Part shown: one piece after another, positions 46,601 to 54,463 of the stretch
How the letters are laid out: each line of letters starts with the position of its first letter
Position numbering within the stretch: the stretch's first letter is position 1
Assembly (NCBI RefSeq): GCF_008033235.1
Contig: NZ_CP042432.1
Span: forward strand, 1,116,001-1,180,000
Source of the DNA: Anseongella ginsenosidimutans
Lineage (GTDB): Bacteria; Bacteroidota; Bacteroidia; Sphingobacteriales; Sphingobacteriaceae
Direction of reading: 5' to 3'
Length of the DNA: 64,000 nt
Position numbers and translations under genes: made by a program
Notes under the pieces: generated by a model
Databases searched by the model: none
What the model saw: the letters and a program-made list of their open reading frames with translations, nothing else
What the model was told of the DNA's origin: nothing

Positions 46601-48184
46601 AATCGCATTGAACGCGATATTAAAGGCATTGAAAAAGCGTTTGATAAAGCCTTGTTTTTTCCCTGCCGCCTCTTCACCATGACCTGTTTCTCCCGTATCC
46701 AGGAATAAGGCGCATAATGCCGGACTCAGCGTAAGGGCGTTGAACGCCGAAATGAGGATCGCAATGGCCAGGGTGAAGGCAAACTGCTTGTAAAATACCC
46801 CTACCGGGCCCTGCATAAAGGTTACCGGAACAAATACTGCGGCCATCACCAGGGTAATGGAAACAATAGCGCCCGATATTTCCTTCATCGACTCCAGGGT
46901 GGCATCTCTGGCTGGCAGGCCGGTTCGCTCCATCTTGGAGTGGACCGCTTCCACCACCACGATAGCGTCATCTACCACAATACCGATGGCCAGTACAAGG
47001 GCAAACAATGTAAGCAGGTTAATACTGAAGCCGAATACCTGCAGGAAAAAGAAGGTGCCGATAATGGCTACCGGTACGGCAATGGCAGGGATCAGGGTGG
47101 CACGGAAGCCCTGCAGGAAGATGAAAACCACGACGAATACCAGGATGAAGGCTTCAACCAGCGTATGATTTACCTGGCTGATGGATTCATCCAGGAAATC
47201 CTTGGCATTGAACATGATCACCGGCTCTATGCCTGCAGGCAGCGTTTCCGAGAATTCTTTGATCTGGTTTTCCGCTTCGATAAGGATCTCGTTGGCGTTA
47301 GAGCCCGCGGTTTGCAGCAAGGCGATGCCGGAGGTTGGGCCGCCGTTCAGGCGGCTGTTGGCGGCATAGGAAAATGAACCGAAGGATACCCGCGCCAGGT
47401 CCTTCACGCGGATGACTGAGCCATCGTTATTGGCTTTTACAATGATGTTTTCATAGTCTTTTGGTTCATTCAGCTTGCCCTTATATTTCAGGACATATTC
47501 AAATACTTCTTCGCTTCCCTGTCCGAAACGGCCGGGAGCAGCCTCCCGGTTCTGACCGTCGATGGCGCGGATAACTTCCTGCGGAGATAATCCATAGGCG
47601 GCCAGGCGATCAGGCTTCAGCCAGATGCGCATGCTGTATTCCCGGCTCCCGAAGGGCTGCACTTCCGCTACGCCGCGGATCCGCTGCATGCGGGGAATAA
47701 GATTGATCTTGATATAGTTCTGAATGAAGGTTTCGTCATATAAGCTGTCTTGAGAGGTCAGGGCCACGAACATCAGGAAGCTGTTCTGCTGTTTTTGCGT
47801 AGATATCCCTGCCTCGATCACTTCCTGCGGAATTTTATTACTCGCCTTGGAAACGCGGTTCTGGACGTTCACCGCCGCTACATCCGGGTCGGTACCCTGC
47901 TCGAAGAAAACGTTCAGGGTCATCGTACCGTCATTACTTGAATTGGAAGTCATATAGGTCATGCCCTCCACGCCGTTGACGGCTTCTTCTATGGGCGTTG
48001 CCACTGAGCGGGCCACTACCTCGGCATTAGCGCCGGGGTAAGTCGCAGTAACGACAACGGTGGGCGGGGCAATATCCGGGAACTGCGAAATGGGAAGCCT
48101 GGTAATGGAAATGATGCCGAGTATGACCAAAATGATGGCCATTACGGTTGATAAAACCGGTCGTTCGATGAATATTTTTAACAT
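43586..48184 (-). CDS. RND efflux permease fused to an outer-membrane factor
   Basis: A single open frame of 1532 residues. Residues 1 to about 1045 form a complete HAE1/AcrB-type inner-membrane pump: TM1 near 11-29, proton-relay Asp405-Asp406 in GIVVDDAIVVVEA, and the usual second periplasmic half. After a short basic linker comes a hydrophobic stretch (VTIILLIVLPALLYSC, Cys1077) resembling a lipoprotein signal, and then a complete NodT/TolC-like outer-membrane factor (to 1532). No in-frame ATG, GTG or TTG was seen at the junction. It expels drugs or toxic compounds together with the adaptor encoded upstream. Confidence 0.9.
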   Translation of the reverse strand: MLKIFIERPVLSTVMAIILVILGIISITRLPISQFPDIAPPTVVVTATYPGANAEVVARSVATPIEEAVNGVEGMTYMTSNSSNDGTMTLNVFFEQGTDPDVAAVNVQNRVSKASNKIPQEVIEAGISTQKQQNSFLMFVALTSQDSLYDETFIQNYIKINLIPRMQRIRGVAEVQPFGSREYSMRIWLKPDRLAAYGLSPQEVIRAIDGQNREAAPGRFGQGSEEVFEYVLKYKGKLNEPKDYENIIVKANNDGSVIRVKDLARVSFGSFSYAANSRLNGGPTSGIALLQTAGSNANEILIEAENQIKEFSETLPAGIEPVIMFNAKDFLDESISQVNHTLVEAFILVFVVVFIFLQGFRATLIPAIAVPVAIIGTFFFLQVFGFSINLLTLFALVLAIGIVVDDAIVVVEAVHSKMERTGLPARDATLESMKEISGAIVSITLVMAAVFVPVTFMQGPVGVFYKQFAFTLAIAILISAFNALTLSPALCALFLDTGETGHGEEAAGKKQGFIKRFFNAFNIAFNAITSKYLASLRFLFRRKWVALSGLALVTAVTFMMLRNTPTGFIPTEDQGFVLYAVNTPPGSSLERTHKAMEQIEEIVSKEAFTKNHYQVDGLNFISNAQAAPYGAGFIRTKDKEDRGPIKDYEAIAASLTQKVAQQVKGAQAVFFTFPTVSGFGNVDGFEFMLQDRGNGNMQHLDTTAQRFIGALMQREEIAFAFTTFAANNPQYEIVVDEKRTKQLGVNVSDLLETLQIYFGSAFISDFNRFGKFYRVIAQADVEYRSDPSSLDDIYVKNKDGEMVAVNAMVTLDQVYGPETVTRNNLYNAVTINGKPAPGYSTGDAITAIEETAAQVLPRSFGYEWTGMTREEKKAGSQTIIIFIMSLVFIYFLLSAQYESYILPLAVVLTIPLGVFGVMLFINLMGIDNNIYVQVALIMLIGLLAKNAILIVEYAVQRRKAGRSIVASALEASRLRFRPILMTSLAFIVGMIPLLRASGGSALGNHSIGAGAVGGMLTGVVLGVFIIPVLYIIFQYLQEKSFRPKRAKAQAAPRRIPALRQGVTIILLIVLPALLYSCSVKREYQRPETELPGQFRTGSESGQTTPNTDSAGIARLEWKAFFTDSALQLLIDSVLSRNYDMQTAFNTVRLNAEFLKQARVAWLPTLNAGVQASTSRLSQNSLNGLNLAEATGSKHMEDYLAGLDLSWEIDIWNKTGLGKKAALANYLQSEAAVTWLKTRLIASTASAYYQLLTLHEQLTIAQRNLGLQDSTLRIMRLQHEAGQVSLLAVQQAEVQKETTAALIPELEQALMIQENALSILMAEEPQAIAVKSEPVEFSIPEELSAGVPAALLSYRPDVRASEYALQAADAEVGISQANRYPSLSITASGGLNAFKASSWFTTPASLFGTVAGNLVQPVFNHRRLKTEYEAAKIRRENAVIEFRSNVLQAVGEVSDALVQLTKLEEQIDRAQTRKTILEKAIPNARLLFNSGMATYLEVITAQQNALQNELSLTSLKRQRINAYILLYRSLGGA

Positions 48185-48208
48185 CTGGGTAAGAATTTAA
48201 CCTTTCTT

Positions 48209-48236
48209 CCGCGCCGCGGGCATTTCCGCGGCGCGG
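48209..48236. other. GC-rich intercistronic hairpin between adaptor and efflux pump genes
   Basis: Perfect 11-bp arms CCGCGCCGCGG (48209-48219) and CCGCGGCGCGG (48226-48236) with a 6-base loop, in the 115-base gap of the efflux operon. No T-tract follows on the minus strand, so it may set relative expression or RNA processing rather than terminate. Confidence 0.6.
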
Positions 48237-48299
48237 GAAAGGCAGGGGACATATTGTCCCTTACATATGTTAGGATTTGCTAATGAAGGGAAGGGTTGC

Positions 48300-49493
48300 T
48301 CAGAGCGACCCGATCGTTTTCAAGCTATCGATGGAAACAAACATGGGCGTAATCGCTGAACCGTCCTGCAGCCGGTCAAGTCCGGAGTACACGATCTTAT
48401 CGCCGGGGCTCAGCCCGCTCTCCACCAGGTAACTGGTCCCGCTTTTCCCGGAAATAGTGAGCGGTTTGCTCACCACCTTATTGTCGCTGCCTACCGCGAA
48501 GACAAAGATCTTGTCCTGCAGGTTGAATGTGGCTTCCTGGGGTACGGTGAGCGCCGCCGTCCGGATGCGGGGTATCCTTATCCTGCCTGTACTGCCCGAA
48601 CGAAGCAATCGGTCTGCATTCGGAAATACCGCCCGGAAAGTAATAGCTCCCATGCTGTTATCGAACTGGCCCGAAACCAGTTCCACCTTTCCTTTCTTTG
48701 GATAAAAGCTTCCATCGGCAAGGACCAGCTCCACCGGTGGCAGGCTGTCGATCTTTTCAATCACGCTGTTCCCGGAAGCTTCTTCCTTGAAACGAAGGAA
48801 TTCGCTCTCGCTCATTGAAAAATAGACAAATACATTCTTTATCTCTGAAAGTACCGTCAGGGCCTGCGGGTTGGAAGGATTTACCAAGCTACCCGTTTTA
48901 AACGGAATGCGGCCAATATAGCCCTCTGCCGGCGCCCGCACTACGGTATAATCAAGGTTGATCCGGGCGCTTTCCAGCATGGCTTCGGCCTGAGCAACAT
49001 TCGCTTCCGCGGCAAGCTGCGCGGCTTTGGCAGATTTTAATTGTACCTCGGAAATCACCTTGTTCGCTACCAGGGGGCTTAACTTGGCAACTTCAATTTC
49101 GGCATATGCCAGGTTGGCCTTTGCGGCAGCGACGCTTGCCTTCGCATTATTGAACTGCTGGGTATATTCCCGGTCATTGATCTTGAAAAGCCGCTGCCCT
49201 TCCTTTACAAGATCGCCTTCATCAACGTAGATTTCCGTTAACTGCCCGTCCACCTGGGGACGGATCTCAATGTCCTTGCTTCCTTCCAGGGTAGCGGAAA
49301 ACTCCTGGTAGGTGGTAACCGGCTGGCTGCTAAGGGTGATCACCGGCAGGCTCTGAGGGGCCGCTGCCGGGTTTTCGCTCCCGGTAGACGTGCTGCAGGC
49401 CTGTAAAAAGACGAAAGACAGAAGGATAAAGAATAAAGGCAGGTAAGTCCGCCTACCTTTATTCTTTGTTGCTGTGTGGATTAAGTTGTTCAT
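48300..49493 (-). CDS. RND efflux periplasmic adaptor (membrane fusion protein)
   Basis: HlyD/AcrA-type adaptor of 397 residues that bridges pump and outer-membrane factor. A lipoprotein signal ends at Cys33 (SFVFLQAC). The barrel-sandwich and alpha-hairpin sequences are typical: VDGQLTEIYVDEGDLVKEGQ, then LNYTVVRAPAEGYIGR-like (DYTVVRAPAEGYIGR). Predicted to be anchored in the membrane facing the periplasm. It is the second gene of a tetR-adaptor-pump operon on the minus strand. Confidence 0.93.
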   Translation of the reverse strand: MNNLIHTATKNKGRRTYLPLFFILLSFVFLQACSTSTGSENPAAAPQSLPVITLSSQPVTTYQEFSATLEGSKDIEIRPQVDGQLTEIYVDEGDLVKEGQRLFKINDREYTQQFNNAKASVAAAKANLAYAEIEVAKLSPLVANKVISEVQLKSAKAAQLAAEANVAQAEAMLESARINLDYTVVRAPAEGYIGRIPFKTGSLVNPSNPQALTVLSEIKNVFVYFSMSESEFLRFKEEASGNSVIEKIDSLPPVELVLADGSFYPKKGKVELVSGQFDNSMGAITFRAVFPNADRLLRSGSTGRIRIPRIRTAALTVPQEATFNLQDKIFVFAVGSDNKVVSKPLTISGKSGTSYLVESGLSPGDKIVYSGLDRLQDGSAITPMFVSIDSLKTIGSL

Positions 49494-49535
49494 TTTGTGT
49501 GTGGATTAAGAGATTGTTATATCAGTGTTATATAA

Positions 49536-49550
49536 ACTAACGTTGTTAAG
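49536..49550. promoter_or_regulatory. Likely TetR operator upstream of the adaptor gene
   Basis: ACTAACGTTGTTAAG is an inverted repeat of form CTAAC-N3-GTTA. It shares half-sites with the palindrome at 50181-50195 in front of the tetR gene, which supports a common regulator. It lies 43 bases upstream of the adaptor start. Confidence 0.5.
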
Positions 49551-49567
49551 CAAACGCGGAAAAAAAT

Positions 49568-50170
49568 TTAAGAACTCAGATTTTTAATAAAACCCTCAAT
49601 AGCATCTTCCATGACCATTTTATTTACTTCCAGAGAATCATCCGGCGGCGCGATCATTTTTATAGAAATAAGCCCGTGAAGGATGGACCAGAACGTATGG
49701 TACTTGATACAGGCCTTTACCGTCTGGTTATTGCTTCTTTCAATAATACTGTTCATGGGCCCCATGATCAGGTCTTTGAAATCAAAGCGCTCGGGGATAC
49801 ATCGTTCCATTCCGCAGCAGGGAATATTCATCCCCCACATCAGCTGGTAATATTCCTTGTGCTTAAATGCAAAGCTCCAGTACGCGTTTGCGATGGCCTT
49901 CAGTTGTTCTTCAGGGTCCCGGGTCTGGTTTTTCGCAGCCAGCATTTTCTTGATGATCAATTCAAAACCCTGCTTGCCGAATTCCATAAGTATCGCTTCC
50001 TTATTTTCGAAATGATCATAGATCACCGGAACGCTATATTCTATGGCATCAGCGATCTTCCGGATGGAAAGTGATTGCCAGCCTTCGTCCCGGACGATCT
50101 GCCAGGCGGTATTAAGGATATTCTCCCGCAGCGCCTGTTTTTCCCTACATCTTCTCTCTGCAATACTCAT
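49568..50170 (-). CDS. TetR family transcriptional regulator
   Basis: Repressor of 200 residues from the ATG at 50170; a GTG at 50188 lies inside the palindrome and is less likely. The N-terminal HTH is clear: ILNTAWQIVRDEGWQSLSIR followed by KIADAIEYSVPVIYDHFENK. The C-terminal ligand domain is helical. It probably represses the efflux operon and itself; the inducer is unknown. Confidence 0.93.
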   Translation of the reverse strand: MSIAERRCREKQALRENILNTAWQIVRDEGWQSLSIRKIADAIEYSVPVIYDHFENKEAILMEFGKQGFELIIKKMLAAKNQTRDPEEQLKAIANAYWSFAFKHKEYYQLMWGMNIPCCGMERCIPERFDFKDLIMGPMNSIIERSNNQTVKACIKYHTFWSILHGLISIKMIAPPDDSLEVNKMVMEDAIEGFIKNLSS

Positions 50171-50180
50171 TATAGATTTA

Positions 50181-50195
50181 CCTAACACCGTTAGG
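50181..50195. promoter_or_regulatory. Likely TetR autoregulatory operator
   Basis: CCTAACACCGTTAGG is a perfect inverted repeat with 6-bp arms and a 3-base centre just upstream of the tetR ATG. It matches the weaker site in front of the adaptor gene. Confidence 0.6.
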
Positions 50196-50278
50196 AAAGA
50201 TATGTTTGAATAACCCCCGGTACTTTTTGATATTTTTTGTAAGTTTTCTAACAGTCCTGCGACTAATTATAAAAAACA

Positions 50279-50761
50279 TTGGAAGAAGCGTTCCTGGCGG
50301 CGGTAAATAAGCATCAGGGCATCATCTTTAAGATATGCCGGATGTACTGCAGGGATAATACCGATTCAGAAGATCTGTTCCAGGAGATCATCCTTCAGCT
50401 CTGGAAATCCTGGCCGGGATTTAATTCCACCGCTAAGGTAAGTACCTGGATATACCGCATCGGATTAAACACGGCCATCACAGGGTTGAGGAAGAATAAT
50501 CGCCGGCCTCCGCAGCAGGGCTTATCCGCCGGCCACAATGCCATACCTGAAGCTTCCGCCCAGCGGCTGGATATTTTATTTGACAAGGAATTGCAGGCAG
50601 CGATAGATCAACTTGATAAATTGGACAAGGCCCTGGTAATGCTCTATTTGGATGAAAAGACCTACCGGGAAATTGCAGAGATCATGGGTTTGTCGGAAGG
50701 AAACGTGGGGGTTAAGATGAGCAGGATCAAGGTAAAATTAAAGAAAATATTAAACCGTTGA
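50279..50761 (+). CDS. ECF-type RNA polymerase sigma factor
   Basis: Sigma-70 family factor of 160 residues with region 2 (DLFQEIILQLWKSWPGF, STWIYRIGLNTAI) and region 4 (ALVMLYLDEKTYREIAEIMG, LSEGNVGVKMSRIK). The start is a TTG at 50279. Bacteroidota ECF factors recognise specialised promoters, usually under control of a membrane anti-sigma factor; the next gene encodes such a candidate. Divergent from tetR. Confidence 0.92.
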   Translation: MEEAFLAAVNKHQGIIFKICRMYCRDNTDSEDLFQEIILQLWKSWPGFNSTAKVSTWIYRIGLNTAITGLRKNNRRPPQQGLSAGHNAIPEASAQRLDILFDKELQAAIDQLDKLDKALVMLYLDEKTYREIAEIMGLSEGNVGVKMSRIKVKLKKILNR

Positions 50762-50763
50762 TC

Positions 50764-51426
50764 ATGGAATTAGATGATTTAAAGGCCGCCTGGGAGCGGG
50801 AAGCAACTAAAAATCTTGAACTAAATAAACAAAACATGGAACAGTTAAAATTGATCCTTAAAGAAAAGACGGCCGGAACATTAACAGGAATGAAAAGGAA
50901 ATACGGTCGCATCATTACATTCCTGCTTGTTGGGATATTCGCGAATATTTTGGTGCATCCATTCCTGCATTTTTTACTGGGTGATGACGGGCCGGTTTTC
51001 CGGTTAACCTATGGGGGGCTGTTGTCATTGTTGTCTATCGTTATAGTCTGCCTCATCGTGGTCTCCTTCTACTGGATGAAATATTCCGTTATGAAAATAA
51101 CGGTGCCGGACACTGATCTTAAACTTGCCCTGGCCGAAAAGATCCGCCATCTTAACCGTTCATTCAGGCAGGAGATCTTTTTTATCGTTTCCGTATTTGT
51201 TGTTGTCTTTATTATGGGCCGGGCAACATCGCAATATCTTGGAAACGGCGATTTCCTGGATATCTTCCGGACAGACATTCTCCTTGCCATGCTGGCAGGT
51301 TTCAGTATCATGGGCTTTTATATTTATAAACGCGTTCGATTTTACAGGGCGAACATTAGCGAGTTGAAGCAATATTTAGCAGCGTTTAATGAAGAGCCGC
51401 GTAAGGCCCGGCCCGGCACGCGCTAG
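50764..51426 (+). CDS. Membrane protein, candidate anti-sigma factor
   Basis: Protein of 220 residues from the ATG at 50764, two bases after the sigma-factor stop. The N-terminal about 45 residues are soluble and charged (MELDDLKAAWEREATKN), followed by four hydrophobic segments. The position and soluble N-terminus fit an anti-sigma role, but no known anti-sigma motif was recognised. It shares this pattern with sigma-factor partners elsewhere in Bacteroidota. Confidence 0.7.
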   Translation: MELDDLKAAWEREATKNLELNKQNMEQLKLILKEKTAGTLTGMKRKYGRIITFLLVGIFANILVHPFLHFLLGDDGPVFRLTYGGLLSLLSIVIVCLIVVSFYWMKYSVMKITVPDTDLKLALAEKIRHLNRSFRQEIFFIVSVFVVVFIMGRATSQYLGNGDFLDIFRTDILLAMLAGFSIMGFYIYKRVRFYRANISELKQYLAAFNEEPRKARPGTR

Positions 51427-51527
51427 CTTATCCTTCGCGCCGCTGCCAGCCGCGGTTAGCGGAAGCAATATAATTTTGTACATTTATTGTAGATATATGA
51501 CAGACATTGTAATGATAACGGAGGCGG

Positions 51528-51626
51528 ATGAATAAACTGATATTAAGCCCTAATACGGTGACAACCCATCGGAAAAATATGCTTCGTAAAGTAAAAGCGC
51601 GTTCCGTACTGGTATTGGTGACCTAA
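51528..51626 (+). pseudogene. LuxR-type HTH remnant or microprotein (32 residues)
   Basis: A small frame with a good upstream GGAGG-like site encodes MNKLILSPNTVTTHRKNMLR and KVKARSVLVLVT. This matches the recognition-helix end of LuxR/NarL regulators (LSPNTVKTHRKNILRK). Just upstream, in another frame (51497-51535), MTDIVMITEADE could be the start of the same lost protein, with a deletion between. A -7-like TAATTTTG is at 51471-51478. A remnant is more likely than a working protein. Confidence 0.55.
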
Positions 51627-51638
51627 TCATTGGAAAAG

Positions 51639-51670
51639 GGCCGGGTTTGATACCTGCCCGGACTTTTTTA
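51639..51670 (+). terminator. Rho-independent terminator after the LuxR remnant
   Basis: Arms CCGGG (51641-51645) and CCCGG (51657-51661) with an 11-base loop, followed by ACTTTTTTA. It separates the remnant from the barrel-protein gene. Confidence 0.6.
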
Positions 51671-51699
51671 CGTTCTTTCTTATAAAAGCGAAAAAATAT

Positions 51700-52398
51700 A
51701 TGAAGACATTGCTTGGAATCTTTCTTTTACTGCCTTTGTTCGCATTTCCCCAGTTTAACTACAAAAAAATGTCTGTTTCCCTGGGAGGAGGAGCTGCTGT
51801 TCCTCATATGGATGTTACGGATTTTTCCTTTGAACCGGTGATTAACGGCGCCTTTCACTATAATATAACTCCTTATGCGGCAGTAGGAATTGATGCGGAA
51901 TTTGGTAAACTCACGGGTAATTATGAAAATTCCCTTGAATTTGAGAATAAATTCGTCGCCTTCGCCGTGGACGCAAGGCTGCAGGCCGGACAGTTTACCG
52001 GAAGAAACGCAAGCGGCTTCGGCGCTGTCCTCAGCAAGTTATACGCCGGCGCGGGACTGGGGATCATTCATAGCAACGCCGTTTCCGGCCCTCCGGGATC
52101 CGTCGGGGAGGGAGAAGAGCTGCCCGGCGCTCCTGAAAAACCGGACCCAAAACTGTATAAAAGCTCCGACGTCATTGTGCCTGTTTTTGCAGGCGCCAAT
52201 ATTCCGCTGATGAAGGAGCTTGACCTGGAAATATTGACGTTGTTCATTAATTACCGGCTCAATATTTCTTTCTCGGACGAACTGGACGCGCTGGCTACTT
52301 CCGCCAGTACCTCAAACGATTTTTTCAGTACGCTTTCGGTAGGACTGCGGCTTAATTTCGGGCCAAAAGGGCCTTATTTTGCCGGAGCTTACCGCTAA
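51700..52398 (+). CDS. Outer-membrane beta-barrel protein
   Basis: Protein of 232 residues with a signal peptide (LLGIFLLLPLFAFPQ) and alternating beta strands (KMSVSLGGGAAVPHM, FVAFAVDARLQAG, RLNFGPKGPYFAGAYR). The predicted barrel has about eight strands, with a Pro-rich loop near 125-150. Function unknown; perhaps a small porin or an adhesion protein. Confidence 0.72.
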   Translation: MKTLLGIFLLLPLFAFPQFNYKKMSVSLGGGAAVPHMDVTDFSFEPVINGAFHYNITPYAAVGIDAEFGKLTGNYENSLEFENKFVAFAVDARLQAGQFTGRNASGFGAVLSKLYAGAGLGIIHSNAVSGPPGSVGEGEELPGAPEKPDPKLYKSSDVIVPVFAGANIPLMKELDLEILTLFINYRLNISFSDELDALATSASTSNDFFSTLSVGLRLNFGPKGPYFAGAYR

Positions 52399-52504
52399 TG
52401 TTTGCTACCGGCAAGAAGAAGGAATTAAGGCTTTCGGTGAACTTAATAACCTGCAGGAGACTTGCGTGTAAACGGTTAACGTGTTAAATTTTGTATAAAA
52501 ATAA

Positions 52505-52744
52505 ATGCATATGTGGAACGAATCAGGGAACAAATTACACCGGCATTTTGAATTCGGAAATTTTACGGAAGCCTGGGGCTTTATGACCAGGGTCGCTTTG
52601 CTGGCCGAAAAAATGGATCATCATCCGGAATGGACGAATGTGTATAACAAAGTGGATATCTGGCTCTCCTCTCATGATGCCGGGAATATAGTCACAGAAA
52701 AGGACCGTAAACTGGCGGCGAAAATTGATGAACTCCTGAAGTAG
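52505..52744 (+). CDS. phhB: 4a-hydroxytetrahydrobiopterin dehydratase (pterin-4-alpha-carbinolamine dehydratase)
   Basis: Enzyme of 79 residues that dehydrates the carbinolamine formed by aromatic-amino-acid hydroxylases. The active-site motif [20 protein letters not shown] is complete. The family length is about 80-110, so this one is at the short end. Starts at ATG 52505 or two codons later. No hydroxylase gene is adjacent; a 1-base gap separates it from the peptidase gene. Confidence 0.92.
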   Translation: MHMWNESGNKLHRHFEFGNFTEAWGFMTRVALLAEKMDHHPEWTNVYNKVDIWLSSHDAGNIVTEKDRKLAAKIDELLK

Positions 52745-52745
52745 T

Positions 52746-54452
52746 ATGGACAAACCTTTACTGCTTCTTCTTTGCTGCCTGCAATTCCTCCCCGCGGCTG
52801 CTCAAAAAACGCCTTTTGAACAAAGCGACGGGAATGAAACTGCTACGTACGGCCAGGTAATTAGCTGGTTCAACATGCTGGATCAGAAATATGAGCAGGC
52901 TAAGCTGGTCCAAGCCGGCAGTACCGATTCCGGGGAGCCGTTGCATCTTTTTATTCTTTCTGAAAACGGGAATTTTGAGCCAGGCGGCGATAGACCGGTA
53001 TTACTGATCAATAACGGCATCCATCCCGGTGAACCCGAGGGTATTGACGCCACCATGATGTTAAGCCGGGATATGCTTGAGAAAAATAGCCTCCCCGAAA
53101 ACCTGGTGATTTGCATTATCCCGGTTTATAACGTAGGAGGCGCACTCAATCGCAACAGCTACTCCCGGGCGAACCAGAACGGCCCCCGGTCTTACGGTTT
53201 TCGCGGGAATAGTCGAAACCTGGATCTGAACCGGGATTTCATCAAAACCGATTCGAAAAATTCGCAATCTTTCCAGCAGATCTTCCAGCGGTGGAAGCCG
53301 CATGTATTTATTGATAATCATACGACGAACGGAGCGGATTACCAGCATGTGATCACCTATATTGCCAGTCAAAAAGATAAGCTCCACCCCGCCCTGGCTG
53401 CTTATATGACCGGTTCATTAAATCCCGTGCTTGACCGTATACTTACGGACAGTTGCTTCCCGCCGGTTCCCTATGTACACTTCAGGGAAACTACCCCCGA
53501 AAGCGGTTTGATCGGCTTTTATGACAGTCCGCGGTACAGCACCGGCTATTCAGCACTGTTCAATACCATAGGCTATGTACTGGAAACCCACATGCTGAAA
53601 CCCTATGAACAGCGGGTGCGGGCTTCCTATGTATTTATGGAAGAACTGATCGCCATCCTGGAACGGGATCATCAGGCGCTCCTGGAGGCCAAAAGCCTGG
53701 CCGATCAAAAAGTAAAGGAACAAGAGGAATTTACCCTGCATTGGAGGCTTGACACGACTTCCTTCGATACAATTGAATTCAGGGGTTACAAGGCTTCCTA
53801 TAAGAAGAGCGAATTAAGCGGGAAGCCCCGTCTTTATTATGATACCAGCCATCCGTATACCAAGCAAATAGGCTTTTATAATGATTACAGGCCGGTTATA
53901 ACCGTGGGGAGACCGAAGGCTTACCTGGTGCCGCAATCCTGGAGCAGGGCCATTGAGTTGCTAAAACTTAACGGGGTAACGCTTCAACAGCTGGAAAGGG
54001 ATACGGAAATGGAAGCGGAGGTATATTATATTGAAGACTATAAAACGGTAAAGACTCCCTATGAGGGACATTACCTGCATTATGACATGCAGGTCAGGAA
54101 AGAAAAACAGCAAGTTAAATGCTATAAGGGTGATTACCTGGTTCACACAAACCAGCCCTCCGTGCGTTATATCATGGAAGTGCTGGAGCCGCAGGCGCCG
54201 GATTCCTACTTTGCCTGGAATTTTTTTGATTCCATACTGGGGCAGAAGGAATATTTTTCAGCTTATGTATTTGAAGATCTGGCAGCAGACCTGTTAAAGG
54301 CTGATAAAGAACTTAAACAACAACTGGAAGATAAAAAGAAACATGATCCGGAATTTGCAAAGAACGGTGCAGCACAGCTTGATTTCATTTACCGTCGTTC
54401 ACCTTACTATGAAAAATCGCATCTTCGCTACCCGATATTCAGGGTAAATTAA
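52746..54452 (+). CDS. Secreted M14-family zinc carboxypeptidase-like protein
   Basis: Protein of 568 residues with a signal peptide (LLLLLCCLQFLPAAAQ). Zinc ligands of the M14 fold are His93 and Glu96 (GIHPGEPEG) and His192 (DNHTTNG). The catalytic Glu280 lies in YVLETHMLKPYEQR. It probably removes C-terminal residues from peptides or from cell-wall peptides. The C-terminal extension is beyond the core domain. Confidence 0.9.
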   Translation: MDKPLLLLLCCLQFLPAAAQKTPFEQSDGNETATYGQVISWFNMLDQKYEQAKLVQAGSTDSGEPLHLFILSENGNFEPGGDRPVLLINNGIHPGEPEGIDATMMLSRDMLEKNSLPENLVICIIPVYNVGGALNRNSYSRANQNGPRSYGFRGNSRNLDLNRDFIKTDSKNSQSFQQIFQRWKPHVFIDNHTTNGADYQHVITYIASQKDKLHPALAAYMTGSLNPVLDRILTDSCFPPVPYVHFRETTPESGLIGFYDSPRYSTGYSALFNTIGYVLETHMLKPYEQRVRASYVFMEELIAILERDHQALLEAKSLADQKVKEQEEFTLHWRLDTTSFDTIEFRGYKASYKKSELSGKPRLYYDTSHPYTKQIGFYNDYRPVITVGRPKAYLVPQSWSRAIELLKLNGVTLQQLERDTEMEAEVYYIEDYKTVKTPYEGHYLHYDMQVRKEKQQVKCYKGDYLVHTNQPSVRYIMEVLEPQAPDSYFAWNFFDSILGQKEYFSAYVFEDLAADLLKADKELKQQLEDKKKHDPEFAKNGAAQLDFIYRRSPYYEKSHLRYPIFRVN

Positions 54453-54463
54453 ATTTAATAAAT

